NCBI RefSeq assembly: GCF_009467825.1
Contig: NZ_WIOK01000020.1
Coordinates: 55,528-119,527 of the forward strand
Length of the DNA stretch: 64,000 bases
Reading direction: 5' to 3'
Source: Cyclobacterium xiamenense
GTDB taxonomy: Bacteria > Bacteroidota > Bacteroidia > Cytophagales > Cyclobacteriaceae
Position numbers and translations under genes: made by a program. The notes beneath the pieces are model-generated. The model worked only from the letters and a program-made list of their open reading frames with translations, had not been told where the DNA came from and searched no databases. Positions 41,401 through 50,021 of this stretch are shown here, one piece after another (the stretch's first letter is position 1; each line of letters opens with the position of its first letter).

Positions 41401-41989
41401 GAAAGTTGCTGTTGAAGGTGATGACGTCGATGACCTCCTCGTCCTGAGTCAACAAGGTAAAGGTAAAGGGAAAGGATTCGGAGGCCACACCCGGATCAGG
41501 TCTGTAGGCCCTCACGGTTAGGGAGATGGTACCCAAACAAGTATTTTCGCTGTAGTTGGTTTGGGTCATCGGGGGAACCACCAACACGGTTAGTCCGTAG
41601 GTTGCATCATCGGCACCGTCGCTTACCCGAACATTGACCGTGACTTCCTCCCCGGCTGCTGCCCAGTTTTCGTCGTATTCGATGGTTCGGGTAATGGCGT
41701 TTCCCGAACGGAGGTAACCCGTCCCATCCTCAACCTGCAGGGTAAGGTTCGAAGGGTCGCCATCGTAATCGATGGAAAGCATGTCCAGGGTAATCTCTAG
41801 CGTTTCGTCATAAAATATGCGTACATCCTGCTGTCCGGTAATGGAGATCGGTGCAAAACTATCCCAGACAGTTCCGCTTGTCTGCAAAGCTGTAATCCCG
41901 AGCACCAGCCCCGTCAGCCAGCCTACACTTCCCGTTATTTTCAGGCGAAAAATCAACCTCCTCAAAAAATCCCGCACGATAAAAAACAA
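35480..41989 (-). CDS. Giant SprB-repeat surface protein with type B gliding/T9SS sorting domain
   Basis: A 2169-residue secreted protein. An N-terminal hydrophobic segment (about residues 20-38) is followed by a Cadherin-like acidic region, at least fifteen SprB-type repeats of about 80-90 residues, a PKD domain near residue 2030 (YYWDFGDGNNSLEAAPAHRY), and a C-terminal CHU_C/type B sorting domain from about 2083 (VPNVFSPNGDGINDHFFPKF). SprB repeats show the pattern I-x-C-x-G-x-x-D-G followed by Y-x-x-x-V-T-D-x-N-G-C. From about residue 650 they are arranged in larger units of three. It overlaps the PorP/SprF gene by four bases. Probably a cell-surface adhesin for gliding or attachment. Confidence 0.92.
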   Translation of the reverse strand: MFFIVRDFLRRLIFRLKITGSVGWLTGLVLGITALQTSGTVWDSFAPISITGQQDVRIFYDETLEITLDMLSIDYDGDPSNLTLQVEDGTGYLRSGNAITRTIEYDENWAAAGEEVTVNVRVSDGADDATYGLTVLVVPPMTQTNYSENTCLGTISLTVRAYRPDPGVASESFPFTFTLLTQDEEVIDVITFNSNFPGQSSASATFGGTGLPLDRNSAYIIQVEDNQGRTFQRDAGPIGEAYSLDFDLNVAGPLCAGDPGGVVEYIIYNAEVPLGFFGIFDDEGNLVTELFDIVSLTEDYIVVSTDNLAAGNYTLEVTDRFGCMGSEPFEIVLPEPIQAVETLTDPTCFGASDGQIDLYISGGWSQPFAGSPINAAREYAIEWFTAGGTELGVGANELVVEGGTVTGMNSSLTGLAAGGYYAEITESVRRFEIPDAEPLVCTITTPIFVLDGPDPLDLNANSTDISCNGAGDGLLSISPSGGTNPYTVDWYRGNFTDLELPDPTGLTELVEQAGDGPFLRQGLPAGDYAVLLTDANGCFLAENFSIAEPPPLSMTERTDLREDVLCFGEATGTIVVEVDGPTTPPYFFEAFRDGDTNPIGAPIVSLGFAPVFFNNLPAGEYRVRITDSFGCTFDLDGIQIEQPATGLLIEEPVISDYNGFQLSCAGATDGSIELTITGGEGELDFLWTGPDGFESTEKDIFDLSPGQYQFVVTDENGCTATLGSVEMSAPPPLTVGADIPQYNGFQISCFGAADGRISSLPEGGTGTYTYSWTGPDGFTSDQPELSNLEPGNYELTVTDENGCTAAANYLIEQPTQLVINELPEERVNITCFGEDTGALTVSLTLSLPSFQLDLGLMGEADPLRTISEFTEELYEFANLEAGNYWVRVTDGNGCTDTVEDIPIIQPESGLALENVSVSDYAGFGISCQGAGDGFISLEAIGGLGDVSYAWTGPNGFTSESSSIANLDPGTYELLVTDNTGCTLAETFEVTEPEPLELSAEVSDFNGFAIQCNGGDQGFINLSLSGGAAPLTVAWTGPEGFVSDAPSLENLSAGLYELIVTDQNGCEISNSYNLLEPESLELIELTDEKVDVACFGQQTGSLGVTLTRGSSAPYAFRLEDSEGRLVREAPSLADTSWIVSNLPAGNYRVQVTDANGCTQELADLEVSQPAQGVQIESIETSDYNGFGISCFGAGDGFIEATVSGGSGTYTFSWEGPNGFTSEQASLTDLEPGSYVLTVTDENGCILSETAELTSPEPLTLGDNVSDYNGFAIQCDGGNNGFIELSLSGGVAPLSINWTGPNGFSAGTAGLENLEAGLYDVIITDQNGCQISSSYNLLAPQGLEIIELTEEKVDIACFGQETGRLGISLSQSSLPPYRYRLLDAGGTIVRELDDSAETSWIVENLPAGTYRAEVTDGNGCQQDMTELVITQPEAGVRIDSIELSDYYGFGVSCFGATDGFIRVNVSGGSGTYTFDWTGPDGFISSEPFVENLAPGTYQVSLRDENGCTQQSDLLEIQSPEPVTVDAEVSDFNGFAIQCHGVDNGSISLTAAGGTGNYRYSWTGPDGFLSDAAAISGLSPGTYQARVIDENDCEVLREFELVQPDPLQVSLDEKVDVLCFGESTGSIAIAVSGGIPDSYRFEWKRDGQLIDTNSQNLTDIPSGNYALTVVDANGCSAGIGEIEVVQPGAALEVTLNQTPISCYNANDANLSVDIQGGVEPYQVSWNIGSTLREFTGIGPGFYQVTVTDANGCTQVRETVIEDLPVFAIDPEVVPISCHGAADGSILLNLEGGEAPVRAIWDHGPEQSSLFNLGPGEYRVLLEDAKGCTLERTFNLVEPDLLVVVEQIQDALSCEDGQSGSIDLVVSGGTPPYAYNWSNGATTAGIANLTNGSYSVEITDQSGCFVSQTFQVNRPSPIRIDMVSTTTSSCEPREITETFDINVDGGVAPYTIEWSSGNVSEDGYRMVTSEPGTYSVTVTDGFGCWQSRSFVVDNSQVLVEGDFASASFPVYGENLVNYEVQFINNSSGNIRSYYWDFGDGNNSLEAAPAHRYQEAGTYTVELTAYDDWGCATNSSFQIEILDYFLKVPNVFSPNGDGINDHFFPKFLYIETLSFTVMNKWGEILFHTEDLDSQGWDGSYRGQQAIPGNYVYKIDFTTTDGRNFSDTGALMLLE
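36880..40040 (-). repeat. Four 262-residue higher-order repeats inside the SprB-like gene
   Basis: Three different SprB repeats recur in the same order four times. The A form begins S-D-Y-x-G-F-x-x-S-C, the B form begins near N-G-F-A-I-Q-C, and the C form carries V-D-x-x-C-F-G. A-form starts lie near 40030, 39243, 38455 and 37668, about 787 bases apart. The two middle units look the most alike. Confidence 0.8.
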
Positions 41990-42092
41990 TTTTAATTATC
42001 AGAAATACAAATTTGTGAGTATAATCTATCCCAAAACCAAAATTAGTGAATTGTACCAGAAATTTTCTTAATTCGGTTGATTATTTATGGAA

Positions 42093-45000
42093 TTATTTCA
42101 GAATATAGGCAAATAAGTCCCTGACCTGCTGTTCGTTCAATGGCTCCAGCAAGCGTTCCGGCATGGTAGAATGTTCCAGGATGTGCATTTCCCGGATTTC
42201 CTGGTCCGGTATGGATTCTCCTTTTCCGCCCAGAGGGGGACGGATGTATTTCGTTCCGCCTTCGTCTTTTTCCAATTTCCCCCAGATTTTTCGTCCGTCA
42301 CGAGTTTCGATTTCGATGGTTTCGTAGCCCTCCCGTATCCCCGCATTTGGATCCACCGTATGTAAGAGCCAGTAGTCCAAATCGGTACGATCGTATCCGG
42401 TCAATTCCGGTCCAATACTTCCCCCACCGCTATCCAGCCGATGGCAACTTCCGCAGGTTTGCACAAATAGCTGCTTTCCCGCCACGGCGTCTCCCTTACC
42501 GGAACGGATTTGTTGTTTGTAGGCTGCCATGGAGCGGGTTTTCTCTTCTGCCGTGAGTAGCTTGCTTTCCGGCCAGATTTCTTCGGTCAATTGCCGGACG
42601 GATTCGTCCTCCAGGAGGTAAAACTGACGCGCCTGAGAATAGGAGACGTCTTCCTTGTGAACGACCTTATTTTCACGGATTTCCGCAAAAAAAGCGGTTG
42701 CCCATTCCGGTCGGCTACCAAACAGGCGGATCGCCTCTTCGCGTACGTAGCTATCGGCCCGAATGCCGGGGTAAATGGCTGCCATCTGTTTACCGATTTC
42801 CGGGTCGTCAAATTTTTTCACGGCATGAATGGCCTCTTGCTTCAGGGATCCCGGGCTCGCACCGGACTGAATCAGGGTAAGCAGGGCCGGCAGCGCCGAT
42901 TTGGGACGAAGTTCTCCCAGCAAATGTACCAGGTTGAGTCGGACGTTTAGGGGCTGTTCGGCCTCACTTAGCAGCTCGATGGCCTTATCCAGGTTGGAAA
43001 AATCGCCGGATCTCAGGGCCAGTTCGAAGCCCTTGGTGTCGGGTTCCTTTTCGGATACCAGGTCAATCAGTGTGCGAGGAATATTGACCAGGTCCCTTCC
43101 TACCAGGCCTTCGTAAAAGCCGGCGACCAACACCTGATCGTAGCTTTTGTCTGGAGAACGCTTCAGAAATTCGGTGGCGGCTTCGTGTTCCCCGGCCATT
43201 ACCAGGCGTTGCATCATTCGTCCGGCCAGGTGTCCTTTGCTTAGGGGACTTTCCCAGATGCGGCTGTCTTTCCAGAAAGCCATGACCGCGTTCAGATTTT
43301 GTTCTACCTGGGCTTCCATGGCCCACCAAATCAGCAGGGGAATATCCGGATCATCGGGGTCGGGGTTGGCGTGTAGCAGGGCTTTTAAAAGGGGGAGCGC
43401 CTGCGCTCCGGGAAGCCGTTTTGCGGTGGATGCAATCTGGCTGCTTACTTCCGCCACGGATTCTATTTCGGCCTGCTCGACCATTACCTCCCATACCCGG
43501 TTTCCCACCGACTCCTGATCCCCTACCAGCCGGTAGGTCCAACTGCGTATTGCTGGATCGGGATGCCGCAAGGCGTTTACTACAAAAGAATCGTCAAAGC
43601 CGTTGGATAAATGAATCGCCCAAAGGGCTTCCAGGGCATGTTGGTGGTTTTCAGATGCAAACAACCGATGCAAGGCCGGCAGGGCGGCCGGGTCTTTGCG
43701 GTCCGCAAATTGCCGCAAGGCTTGCTGCCGAAACCATTTGTTGGGGTGCTGCAGCCATTCAGTGAGTTCTCGTAGATCTGCTTTGGCCAGGTCAAAGGGC
43801 TCGTTTTTTGGTAGTCCACTGCCAGGCACGATCCGGTAGATGCGTCCGCTGCTTTTGTGCCAGGTATCCCGTGGATCCACGTGGGAAAGCCGGCTATCGT
43901 ACCAATCGGCCAGGTATACGGCCCCATCCGGACCGGTTTTGATATCGACGGGCCGAAACCACTTGTCTTCTGTCTCCACCAATTTGCCTGCATCCCGTGT
44001 GGCGAAGGAGGAGCCGTTTGGCGCAAGTTCGGTCAATTGAATGTAATTGTGTAGGGGGTTTAGTGCCATGATCTTGCCCCGGTAGGCCGGGGGTAACAGG
44101 GCTGCCTCGTAACGCATCACGGCATGGGTAAACCGCTTGTTTTCCCCATCCAGGGGCATGTTGGGCAAATGCCCGAAGGCATAGGGATTCGTCAGGGGCC
44201 CGTGTTTGCCCCAGCTCTTCACGTAATACCCGCCTTGCTTGTAATAGGGGCCCCGACCGTAGCCATTCGAGCCGGAAAAAATTCGTCCTTTCCGGTCAAA
44301 CTCCAGGTAAAAGGGGTTGTTTCCGCCTCCTTCGGCAAAAAGCTCAAATCGCTTGCTGTCCGGCTGGTACCGCCAGATTGCCTGCCCTTGAAACGCCAGG
44401 TCGGTTCCGTTTTCGTAGGTGATGTTGGCGGTGGTGGTGCTGCCCTGAACGCCGTACAACCAGCCGTCCGGGCCCCATTGCAGGCTGTTGGCAATGGAAT
44501 GGGTGTCTTCCAGCCCGAATCCCTCCAGGTGGATTTCCGGCGCTGCATCGGGTTTCCCGTCTCCATCCGGATCGGGATAGGCCAACAGGTAGGGAGGATT
44601 CAGCACCCAAATCCGGTCCCGGCCCAGGGCAACCGAGCTGGCGATGTTTAGTCCCTCAATGGCATTGAAGGCATGGGTATACCTGCCGTCGCCGTTTTTG
44701 TCTTCAAACACGGCGACCACATCCGCTCCCCGCGCGCCGGCCGGAGGCGCTTCCGGCACCCGATCAAATTTTACCCGCGTATGGTTGTCGATGGAGGTGA
44801 TTTTCAATCCTTCCGGGTAGGGGTATTGCTGGTATTGCACCACCCAAAGTCGACCCTGTGGATCAAAGCTCAGGTGAAGCGGCTGCACCACATCCGGTTC
44901 GCTCAGCACCAGTTCGATACGCAAATCTTCCGGTAATTGGAAGGCCTCTAGGGATGTTTCCGGAGCCAGGGGCTGGGAATTTGGATCGGTCAGGTCCCCT

Positions 45001-45167
45001 CTGCCCTCAAAGTTTTCCATGTACTGAGCCACATCCGGCGAAGCAGCCAGCGGATGTTCGAAGGTTTTTTCCTTTTGCGTACAGGCTCCGAGCAGAAAAA
45101 TAACCAGCCCGGCAAGGAATGGAAATCCAATACGGGGGAATGCGGTAGGAGTGGAACGGATAATCAT
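42093..45167 (-). CDS. PVC-type haem-binding lipoprotein (NHL/propeller dehydrogenase-like, HEAT, cytochrome c)
   Basis: A 1024-residue lipoprotein (lipobox LLGAC, Cys29). The N-terminal half is a glucose/sorbosone-dehydrogenase-like propeller (LHLSFDPQGRLWVVQYQQYP, WGPDGWLYGVQGS, DIKTGPDGAVYLADWYDSRL). The middle is helical with HEAT-like repeats. The C-terminal domain is a cytochrome c with CGSCHRL at residues 905-910. This layout matches the family common in Planctomycetes and Bacteroidota, thought to oxidise sugars or alcohols in the envelope with electrons passed to haem c. It is divergent from the GH2 operon. Confidence 0.85.
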   Translation of the reverse strand: MIIRSTPTAFPRIGFPFLAGLVIFLLGACTQKEKTFEHPLAASPDVAQYMENFEGRGDLTDPNSQPLAPETSLEAFQLPEDLRIELVLSEPDVVQPLHLSFDPQGRLWVVQYQQYPYPEGLKITSIDNHTRVKFDRVPEAPPAGARGADVVAVFEDKNGDGRYTHAFNAIEGLNIASSVALGRDRIWVLNPPYLLAYPDPDGDGKPDAAPEIHLEGFGLEDTHSIANSLQWGPDGWLYGVQGSTTTANITYENGTDLAFQGQAIWRYQPDSKRFELFAEGGGNNPFYLEFDRKGRIFSGSNGYGRGPYYKQGGYYVKSWGKHGPLTNPYAFGHLPNMPLDGENKRFTHAVMRYEAALLPPAYRGKIMALNPLHNYIQLTELAPNGSSFATRDAGKLVETEDKWFRPVDIKTGPDGAVYLADWYDSRLSHVDPRDTWHKSSGRIYRIVPGSGLPKNEPFDLAKADLRELTEWLQHPNKWFRQQALRQFADRKDPAALPALHRLFASENHQHALEALWAIHLSNGFDDSFVVNALRHPDPAIRSWTYRLVGDQESVGNRVWEVMVEQAEIESVAEVSSQIASTAKRLPGAQALPLLKALLHANPDPDDPDIPLLIWWAMEAQVEQNLNAVMAFWKDSRIWESPLSKGHLAGRMMQRLVMAGEHEAATEFLKRSPDKSYDQVLVAGFYEGLVGRDLVNIPRTLIDLVSEKEPDTKGFELALRSGDFSNLDKAIELLSEAEQPLNVRLNLVHLLGELRPKSALPALLTLIQSGASPGSLKQEAIHAVKKFDDPEIGKQMAAIYPGIRADSYVREEAIRLFGSRPEWATAFFAEIRENKVVHKEDVSYSQARQFYLLEDESVRQLTEEIWPESKLLTAEEKTRSMAAYKQQIRSGKGDAVAGKQLFVQTCGSCHRLDSGGGSIGPELTGYDRTDLDYWLLHTVDPNAGIREGYETIEIETRDGRKIWGKLEKDEGGTKYIRPPLGGKGESIPDQEIREMHILEHSTMPERLLEPLNEQQVRDLFAYILK

Positions 45168-45332
45168 TTGAAGTTTAGGTAGATGAACGGACGGTGTGTT
45201 ACAAGCACCGCTTTAAATTATGGATTTTTACCTTAGATTCGGTGTCATTATCCATATTTTTTAATATTTTCGCCTTATTCCAAATAGAATTTCGAAACTT
45301 TCAACAGTACCACCCTAAATTTAACCGATCCA
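45168..45332. promoter_or_regulatory. Divergent regulatory region between haem lipoprotein and GH2 operon
   Basis: 165 AT-rich bases separate two divergent starts. It should hold promoters for both, but I see no convincing operator or riboswitch. Confidence 0.4.
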
Positions 45333-47177
45333 ATGAAGTTACTTTTCTCCGTACCATTGCTTGTCGTCGCCCTCGTTGCGTCAACGTTTGCACAGCAGGC
45401 CTCCTGGCGTCCGGTGGATACCAAAATCCTGAGCCCCTGGGCGGCGGAAATTGATCCGGCCAACCCACACCCCGAATACCCCCGTCCCCAAATGACGCGG
45501 GAGGACTGGGTCAACCTAAACGGCTTGTGGAACTATGCCCTGGCACCCAAAGGGGCAGGCATGCCCGAGGCCTATGCGGGCGAAATTCTGGTACCCTTCG
45601 CCATCGAATCTGCCCTTTCCGGGGTGGGAAAAACCGTGGGCAAAGACCAGGAACTTTGGTATTTTCGGGAGATCGAAATCGATCGTTCGCTTAGAAGGGA
45701 GAAATTACTACTCCACTTTGGAGCGGTGGACTGGGAAGCCGAGGTCTTTGTAAACGGACAATCCGTAGGGACGCATCAGGGCGGATACGATCCCTTTTAT
45801 TTTGACATCAGCGAGGCCCTGCAATCCGGGAAAACACAATCTCTGGCCATTCGGGTATGGGACCCGACAGATGAGGGGCCGCATCCCCGCGGAAAACAAG
45901 TTAACGAGCCCCGCGGAATTTGGTATACCCCGGTGACCGGAATCTGGCAAACCGTTTGGCTGGAAGCCGTGCCGGAACACCACATTCGGTCCCTAAAAAA
46001 TACGCCCGATTTCGACAATAAGCAGATTCGGGTGCAAGCCGATGTGGCAGGTGCTACAGCGGGACAGCGCCTGCGGATACGTTTGCTAGCCGATGGAACT
46101 CCGGTGGGGGAACAACTCGTGGCCAATCAGGAAGAAGCCGTTTTCACGCTGGAGGCTCCGCAGGTTTGGAGCCCGGAAAACCCCTTTTTGTACGATTTGG
46201 AAGTAGCCTTGATGGATGGAAAGAAAGTGGTGGATCAGGTCAACGGCTACACCGCCCTACGAAAAATCAGTACCGCCCGAGATGCCAATGGCATCCAACG
46301 CATGCTGCTCAACAATGAATTTGTGTTCCAATACGGTCCCCTCGATCAAGGATGGTGGCCCGACGGCTTGTATACGGCTCCCACAGAGGAAGCCTTGCTT
46401 TTCGACATTGAGAAAACCCTGGACATGGGATTTAACATGATCCGAAAGCACGTAAAAGTAGAGCCTGCCCGCTGGTACTACCACTGCGACCGTATGGGCG
46501 TGTTGGTCTGGCAGGACATGCCCAGTGGAGACATGGGCAATCGCTGGGAATCCAGGCCGGGTGTTATCGGCAAGGGTACGGAAAAAGACCGGACTCCGGA
46601 ATCGGAGGCGATTTTCCGGAAAGAATGGAAAGCCATTATGGATGCCAATTACAACTTCCCATCCATAGTGGTCTGGGTACCGTTTAACGAGGCCTGGGGA
46701 CAGTTCGATACGGACGAAATCGTGCAATGGACCGTGGACTACGATCCTAGCCGCCTGGTAAATGGAGCAAGTGGCGGAAACTACACGCTGAAAGGACAGA
46801 TTATGGACATGCACAACTATCCCGACCCGGTAATGCCTGATCCGCAAATCTGGGGGGACCAACAGGTCATCGTCCTCGGAGAATATGGAGGGCTGGGGCT
46901 ACCGGTGGACGGCCATACCTGGCAGGAAAAAGACAACTGGGGCTACCAGAGTTTTAAAAACGAGACCGAGCTGCAGGAGCGCTATAGCCGGCTAATCCAG
47001 GATCTAAAGCCGTTGATCCCCAAAGGTCTGTCGGCTGCCATTTACACCCAAACGACCGATGTGGAGGTGGAAGTCAACGGACTGATGACCTACGACCGGG
47101 AAGTGATTAAATTTGATCCCGCATTCCTGCGAAACAAACACCAGGAACTGTATACCATTAAAATCCCCATGAAATGA
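45333..47177 (+). CDS. Glycoside hydrolase family 2 protein
   Basis: A 614-residue secreted enzyme with signal peptide. The jelly-roll sugar-binding domain comes first (LLHFGAVDWEAEVFVNGQSV), then an Ig-like domain, then the TIM barrel with acid/base Glu453 in VPFNEAWGQF and nucleophile Glu517 in VLGEYGGLGLP. It is shorter than LacZ-type enzymes, and belongs to the group of GH2 proteins of unknown specificity in Bacteroidota. It begins an operon with an epimerase (four-base overlap) and an SMP-30 protein. Confidence 0.92.
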   Translation: MKLLFSVPLLVVALVASTFAQQASWRPVDTKILSPWAAEIDPANPHPEYPRPQMTREDWVNLNGLWNYALAPKGAGMPEAYAGEILVPFAIESALSGVGKTVGKDQELWYFREIEIDRSLRREKLLLHFGAVDWEAEVFVNGQSVGTHQGGYDPFYFDISEALQSGKTQSLAIRVWDPTDEGPHPRGKQVNEPRGIWYTPVTGIWQTVWLEAVPEHHIRSLKNTPDFDNKQIRVQADVAGATAGQRLRIRLLADGTPVGEQLVANQEEAVFTLEAPQVWSPENPFLYDLEVALMDGKKVVDQVNGYTALRKISTARDANGIQRMLLNNEFVFQYGPLDQGWWPDGLYTAPTEEALLFDIEKTLDMGFNMIRKHVKVEPARWYYHCDRMGVLVWQDMPSGDMGNRWESRPGVIGKGTEKDRTPESEAIFRKEWKAIMDANYNFPSIVVWVPFNEAWGQFDTDEIVQWTVDYDPSRLVNGASGGNYTLKGQIMDMHNYPDPVMPDPQIWGDQQVIVLGEYGGLGLPVDGHTWQEKDNWGYQSFKNETELQERYSRLIQDLKPLIPKGLSAAIYTQTTDVEVEVNGLMTYDREVIKFDPAFLRNKHQELYTIKIPMK

Positions 47178-48340
47178 ACGCATTACGTATACCCATCGTG
47201 GCCCTTCTTGGACTTGTTATTTCCTGCGGGCCAGCAGAAAAACAAGAAGCAGCAGAAGCACAAACGACAAAAACCTTATCGGCAATGGATCCAGCAAAAT
47301 TTGAAAAAACAATTAACGGCAACCAAGTAAGACTGTACCGCCTGAGCAATGCCAACGGTATGGAAATGACCGTTACCAATTTTGGCGCCCGGGTAGTGGA
47401 GCTCTTCGCCCCGGACAAAGAAGGGAATTTTGCCGACGTGGTGCTGGGTTACGATAACCTGGACGACTACATCAATCATCCGACGTCTTATTACGGTGCC
47501 CCCATCGGCCGCTATGGCAACCGCATCGCCGACGCGCAGTTTACGTTGAATGGAGAAACCTACGAGCTGGAGGCCAATAACGGCCCCAACAACCTGCACG
47601 GTTGGCCCGGCGGGTACCACATTGCGGTATGGGAGGTACTGGAAGCCACCGATCAAAAACTGGCGATGAAATACGTTTCGCCTGACGGTGAGGCGGGATT
47701 CCCCGGAGAACTCACGGTTTTTATGAACTATTACCTCACGGACGACAACGAGTTTCGAATCACCTACGAGGCAACAACCGATCAGCCTACCGTGGTCAAC
47801 CTGACCCATCATTCCTTTTTTAACCTGAACGGACATGGAGAAGGAGATGTCAAAAACCACATGCTGGAACTAAATGCCGATCGCTTCACGCCGGTAAACG
47901 AGGTGCTGATCCCATTGGGTGATTTGCGATCCGTGGAAGGAACGCCCATGGACTTTACCGAACCACACCGGATAGGTGAGCGGATAGACGATGCCTACGA
48001 GCAGCTACAAAAGGGTGGGGGCTACGATCACAACTGGGTGATCAACCGGGAAGAAGGTAGCTCCGAGACCATTTTGGCCGCCTCGGTATGGGTACCCGAA
48101 AACGGTCGAAAAATGGAGGTGTACACCGATCAGCCTGGTGTGCAGGTGTATACCGGCAATTTTATGGACGGCACCTCGGCGTCCAAGGGCGAAAAGACCT
48201 ACGGCAAGCGGGGAGCCATTTGCCTGGAAACCCAGCATTTTCCGGATTCCCCGAATCAGCCGCAGTTTCCTTCGGTAACCTTGAACCCGGAGGAAACCTA
48301 CACGCACGAGTGTATCTATAAATTTTCTGTGACCGACTAA
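47174..48340 (+). CDS. Aldose 1-epimerase (galactose mutarotase), lipoprotein
   Basis: A 388-residue mutarotase with lipobox LVISC (Cys18). Substrate motifs are VTNFGARVVEL, APIGRYGNRIADAQF, NNLHGWPGG, VNLTHHSFFNLNG and YDHNWVIN, carrying the catalytic His residues; the acidic catalytic Glu is in AICLETQHFPDSPNQP. Interconverts sugar anomers after hydrolysis. Location outside the cytosol fits co-action with the GH2 enzyme. Confidence 0.93.
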   Translation: MNALRIPIVALLGLVISCGPAEKQEAAEAQTTKTLSAMDPAKFEKTINGNQVRLYRLSNANGMEMTVTNFGARVVELFAPDKEGNFADVVLGYDNLDDYINHPTSYYGAPIGRYGNRIADAQFTLNGETYELEANNGPNNLHGWPGGYHIAVWEVLEATDQKLAMKYVSPDGEAGFPGELTVFMNYYLTDDNEFRITYEATTDQPTVVNLTHHSFFNLNGHGEGDVKNHMLELNADRFTPVNEVLIPLGDLRSVEGTPMDFTEPHRIGERIDDAYEQLQKGGGYDHNWVINREEGSSETILAASVWVPENGRKMEVYTDQPGVQVYTGNFMDGTSASKGEKTYGKRGAICLETQHFPDSPNQPQFPSVTLNPEETYTHECIYKFSVTD

Positions 48341-48342
48341 TC

Positions 48343-49398
48343 ATGAAACCGGCAAATCAAATCAGCCTGACGGTGTTCGTCATGGTACTTCTGGCCGCCT
48401 GTTCGGGAAATTCGACCGACCGGGTAGCGGACAGCTCTTCAAGCGATTCGGCGAAGAAGGAAGCTACACTTCCCCTCCAACTTATCGCAGCGCAGGAGGC
48501 CCTATACGAGGTCATTGATCGGGAGGCCAAAGCCGAAATTCTTGGTAGCGGCTATGCCTGGACCGAAGGCCCCTTGTGGATTCCCTCCGAGGGTATGTTG
48601 CTTTTTTCGGAAATTCCGGCAAACCGGGTGCATGCCTGGAAGCAGGGAGCCGAAGCTCCGGAAGTATACCTGGATCCCGCGGGATTTACTGGAGAGGGTA
48701 CCCGTGGGGGAGAACTGGGTTCCAACGGTTTGCTCCTGGATCCGGAGGGCAACCTGGTCCTGTGCCAGCACGGGGACCGACGGCTGGCCCGCATGACCGC
48801 TCCGATTGCCAATCCGGCAGCCGAATACGAAACCATTGTGGGTGAATTTAACAATCAGCGATTCAATAGTCCCAACGATGCCGTGTACGACGCTGCCGGG
48901 AATCTGTACTTTACCGACCCGCCCTATGGGCTGGAACACCGGATGGAGGATCCGGCAAAGGAAATTCCCTATCAAGGTGTTTACCGGTATTCGCAGGCGG
49001 GCGACTTGTCACTGCTCCTGGATAGCCTTACCCGTCCCAATGGCCTGGCCTTTTTTCCCGGTGAAAATCACCTATTGATCGCCAATTCGGATCCGGAAAA
49101 GCCCTATTGGTACCGGTATGCCGTGGCAGAAGACGGAAGTCTTTCGCAGGGAGAAATCTATCGCGATGCCAGCGACGTAGGCGCCGAGGAACCCGGGCTG
49201 CCGGATGGGTTAAAGATCAGAAGTGACGGCACCGTATTTGCGACTGGCCCCGGCGGTGTGTGGATTTTTGATCCGGAGGGACAGGAATTGGGAAGAATTG
49301 ACGTCGGGCAGCGCTGCTCGAACGTGGCGTTGAATGAAACGGAGGACGTGCTTTTCGTTACGGCGGATAGTTATGTGCTGCGGATTGAGCTGAAATAG
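48343..49398 (+). CDS. SMP-30/gluconolactonase-family lipoprotein
   Basis: A 351-residue six-bladed propeller with lipobox LLAAC (Cys20). Metal ligands lie in YAWTEGPLWIP, NSPNDAVYD, and LTRPNGLAF; the catalytic Asp in EPGLPDGLKIR. It would hydrolyse an aldonolactone. In this operon it may open lactones made by sugar oxidation by the neighbouring haem lipoprotein. Confidence 0.9.
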   Translation: MKPANQISLTVFVMVLLAACSGNSTDRVADSSSSDSAKKEATLPLQLIAAQEALYEVIDREAKAEILGSGYAWTEGPLWIPSEGMLLFSEIPANRVHAWKQGAEAPEVYLDPAGFTGEGTRGGELGSNGLLLDPEGNLVLCQHGDRRLARMTAPIANPAAEYETIVGEFNNQRFNSPNDAVYDAAGNLYFTDPPYGLEHRMEDPAKEIPYQGVYRYSQAGDLSLLLDSLTRPNGLAFFPGENHLLIANSDPEKPYWYRYAVAEDGSLSQGEIYRDASDVGAEEPGLPDGLKIRSDGTVFATGPGGVWIFDPEGQELGRIDVGQRCSNVALNETEDVLFVTADSYVLRIELK

Positions 49399-49400
49399 GG

Positions 49401-49706
49401 GGTGTAGTTGTAAACTACACCCAGCCGGGGATTTAGTAACATAAACATCAGTCAATCAATCGTTTATAAAGTAAATTTCCGAAAAGGTCACCCTCGCCCG
49501 CCAGGTCGCCGGAAATCCTTCGGGTGAGATTTTTAGGTACGGACGAGCCAGTGATATAACGGCCTGGTGTTGGGAAATCAAGCGGCAAGTGCAATGCCAG
49601 GAGCTACCTTCCCAATCGGCCCTTCGCAAACAACTCCCCCTTTTCAAAAAGAGGAGAGGAGTAGTAATTCCGTCCATTTCCAATTGCAAATTGGAAATGA
49701 TATAAG
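49401..49706. repeat. Tandem repeat copy 1, led by a hairpin
   Basis: A unit of about 306 bases starting with the inverted repeat GGTGTAGTT (49401-49409) / AACTACACC (49413-49421), followed by CAGCCGGGG. It is nearly identical to the next copy. It includes a CCAATTGCAAATTGG palindrome and a CCCCCTTTTCAAAAAGAGG stretch. It does not encode a recognisable protein. Confidence 0.85.
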
Positions 49707-50021
49707 GGTGTAGTTGCAAACTACAACCAGCCGGGGCCAGCGGGATTTCGTAACGTAAACCTACGTCAATCGCTCGTTTAAGAACTAAATTTCCGAAAAG
49801 GTCACCGTCACCCGCCAGGTCGCCGGAAATCCGTTCGGGTGAGATTTTTAGATACGCACGAACCAGTGATATAACGGCCTGGTGTTGGGAAATCAAGCGG
49901 CAAGTGCAATGCAAGGAGCTACCTTCCCAATCGGCCCTTCGCAAACAACTCCCCCTTTTCAAAAAGAGGAGAGGAGTAGTAATTCCGTCCATTGCCAATT
50001 GCAAATTGGAAATGATATAAG
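49707..50021. repeat. Tandem repeat copy 2
   Basis: The second copy of about 315 bases begins with the same hairpin (49707-49728, with one extra base in the right arm). Differences from copy 1 are scattered, with a small insertion after the hairpin. A minus-strand frame runs through both copies, but its duplication only mirrors the DNA repeat. Confidence 0.85.
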
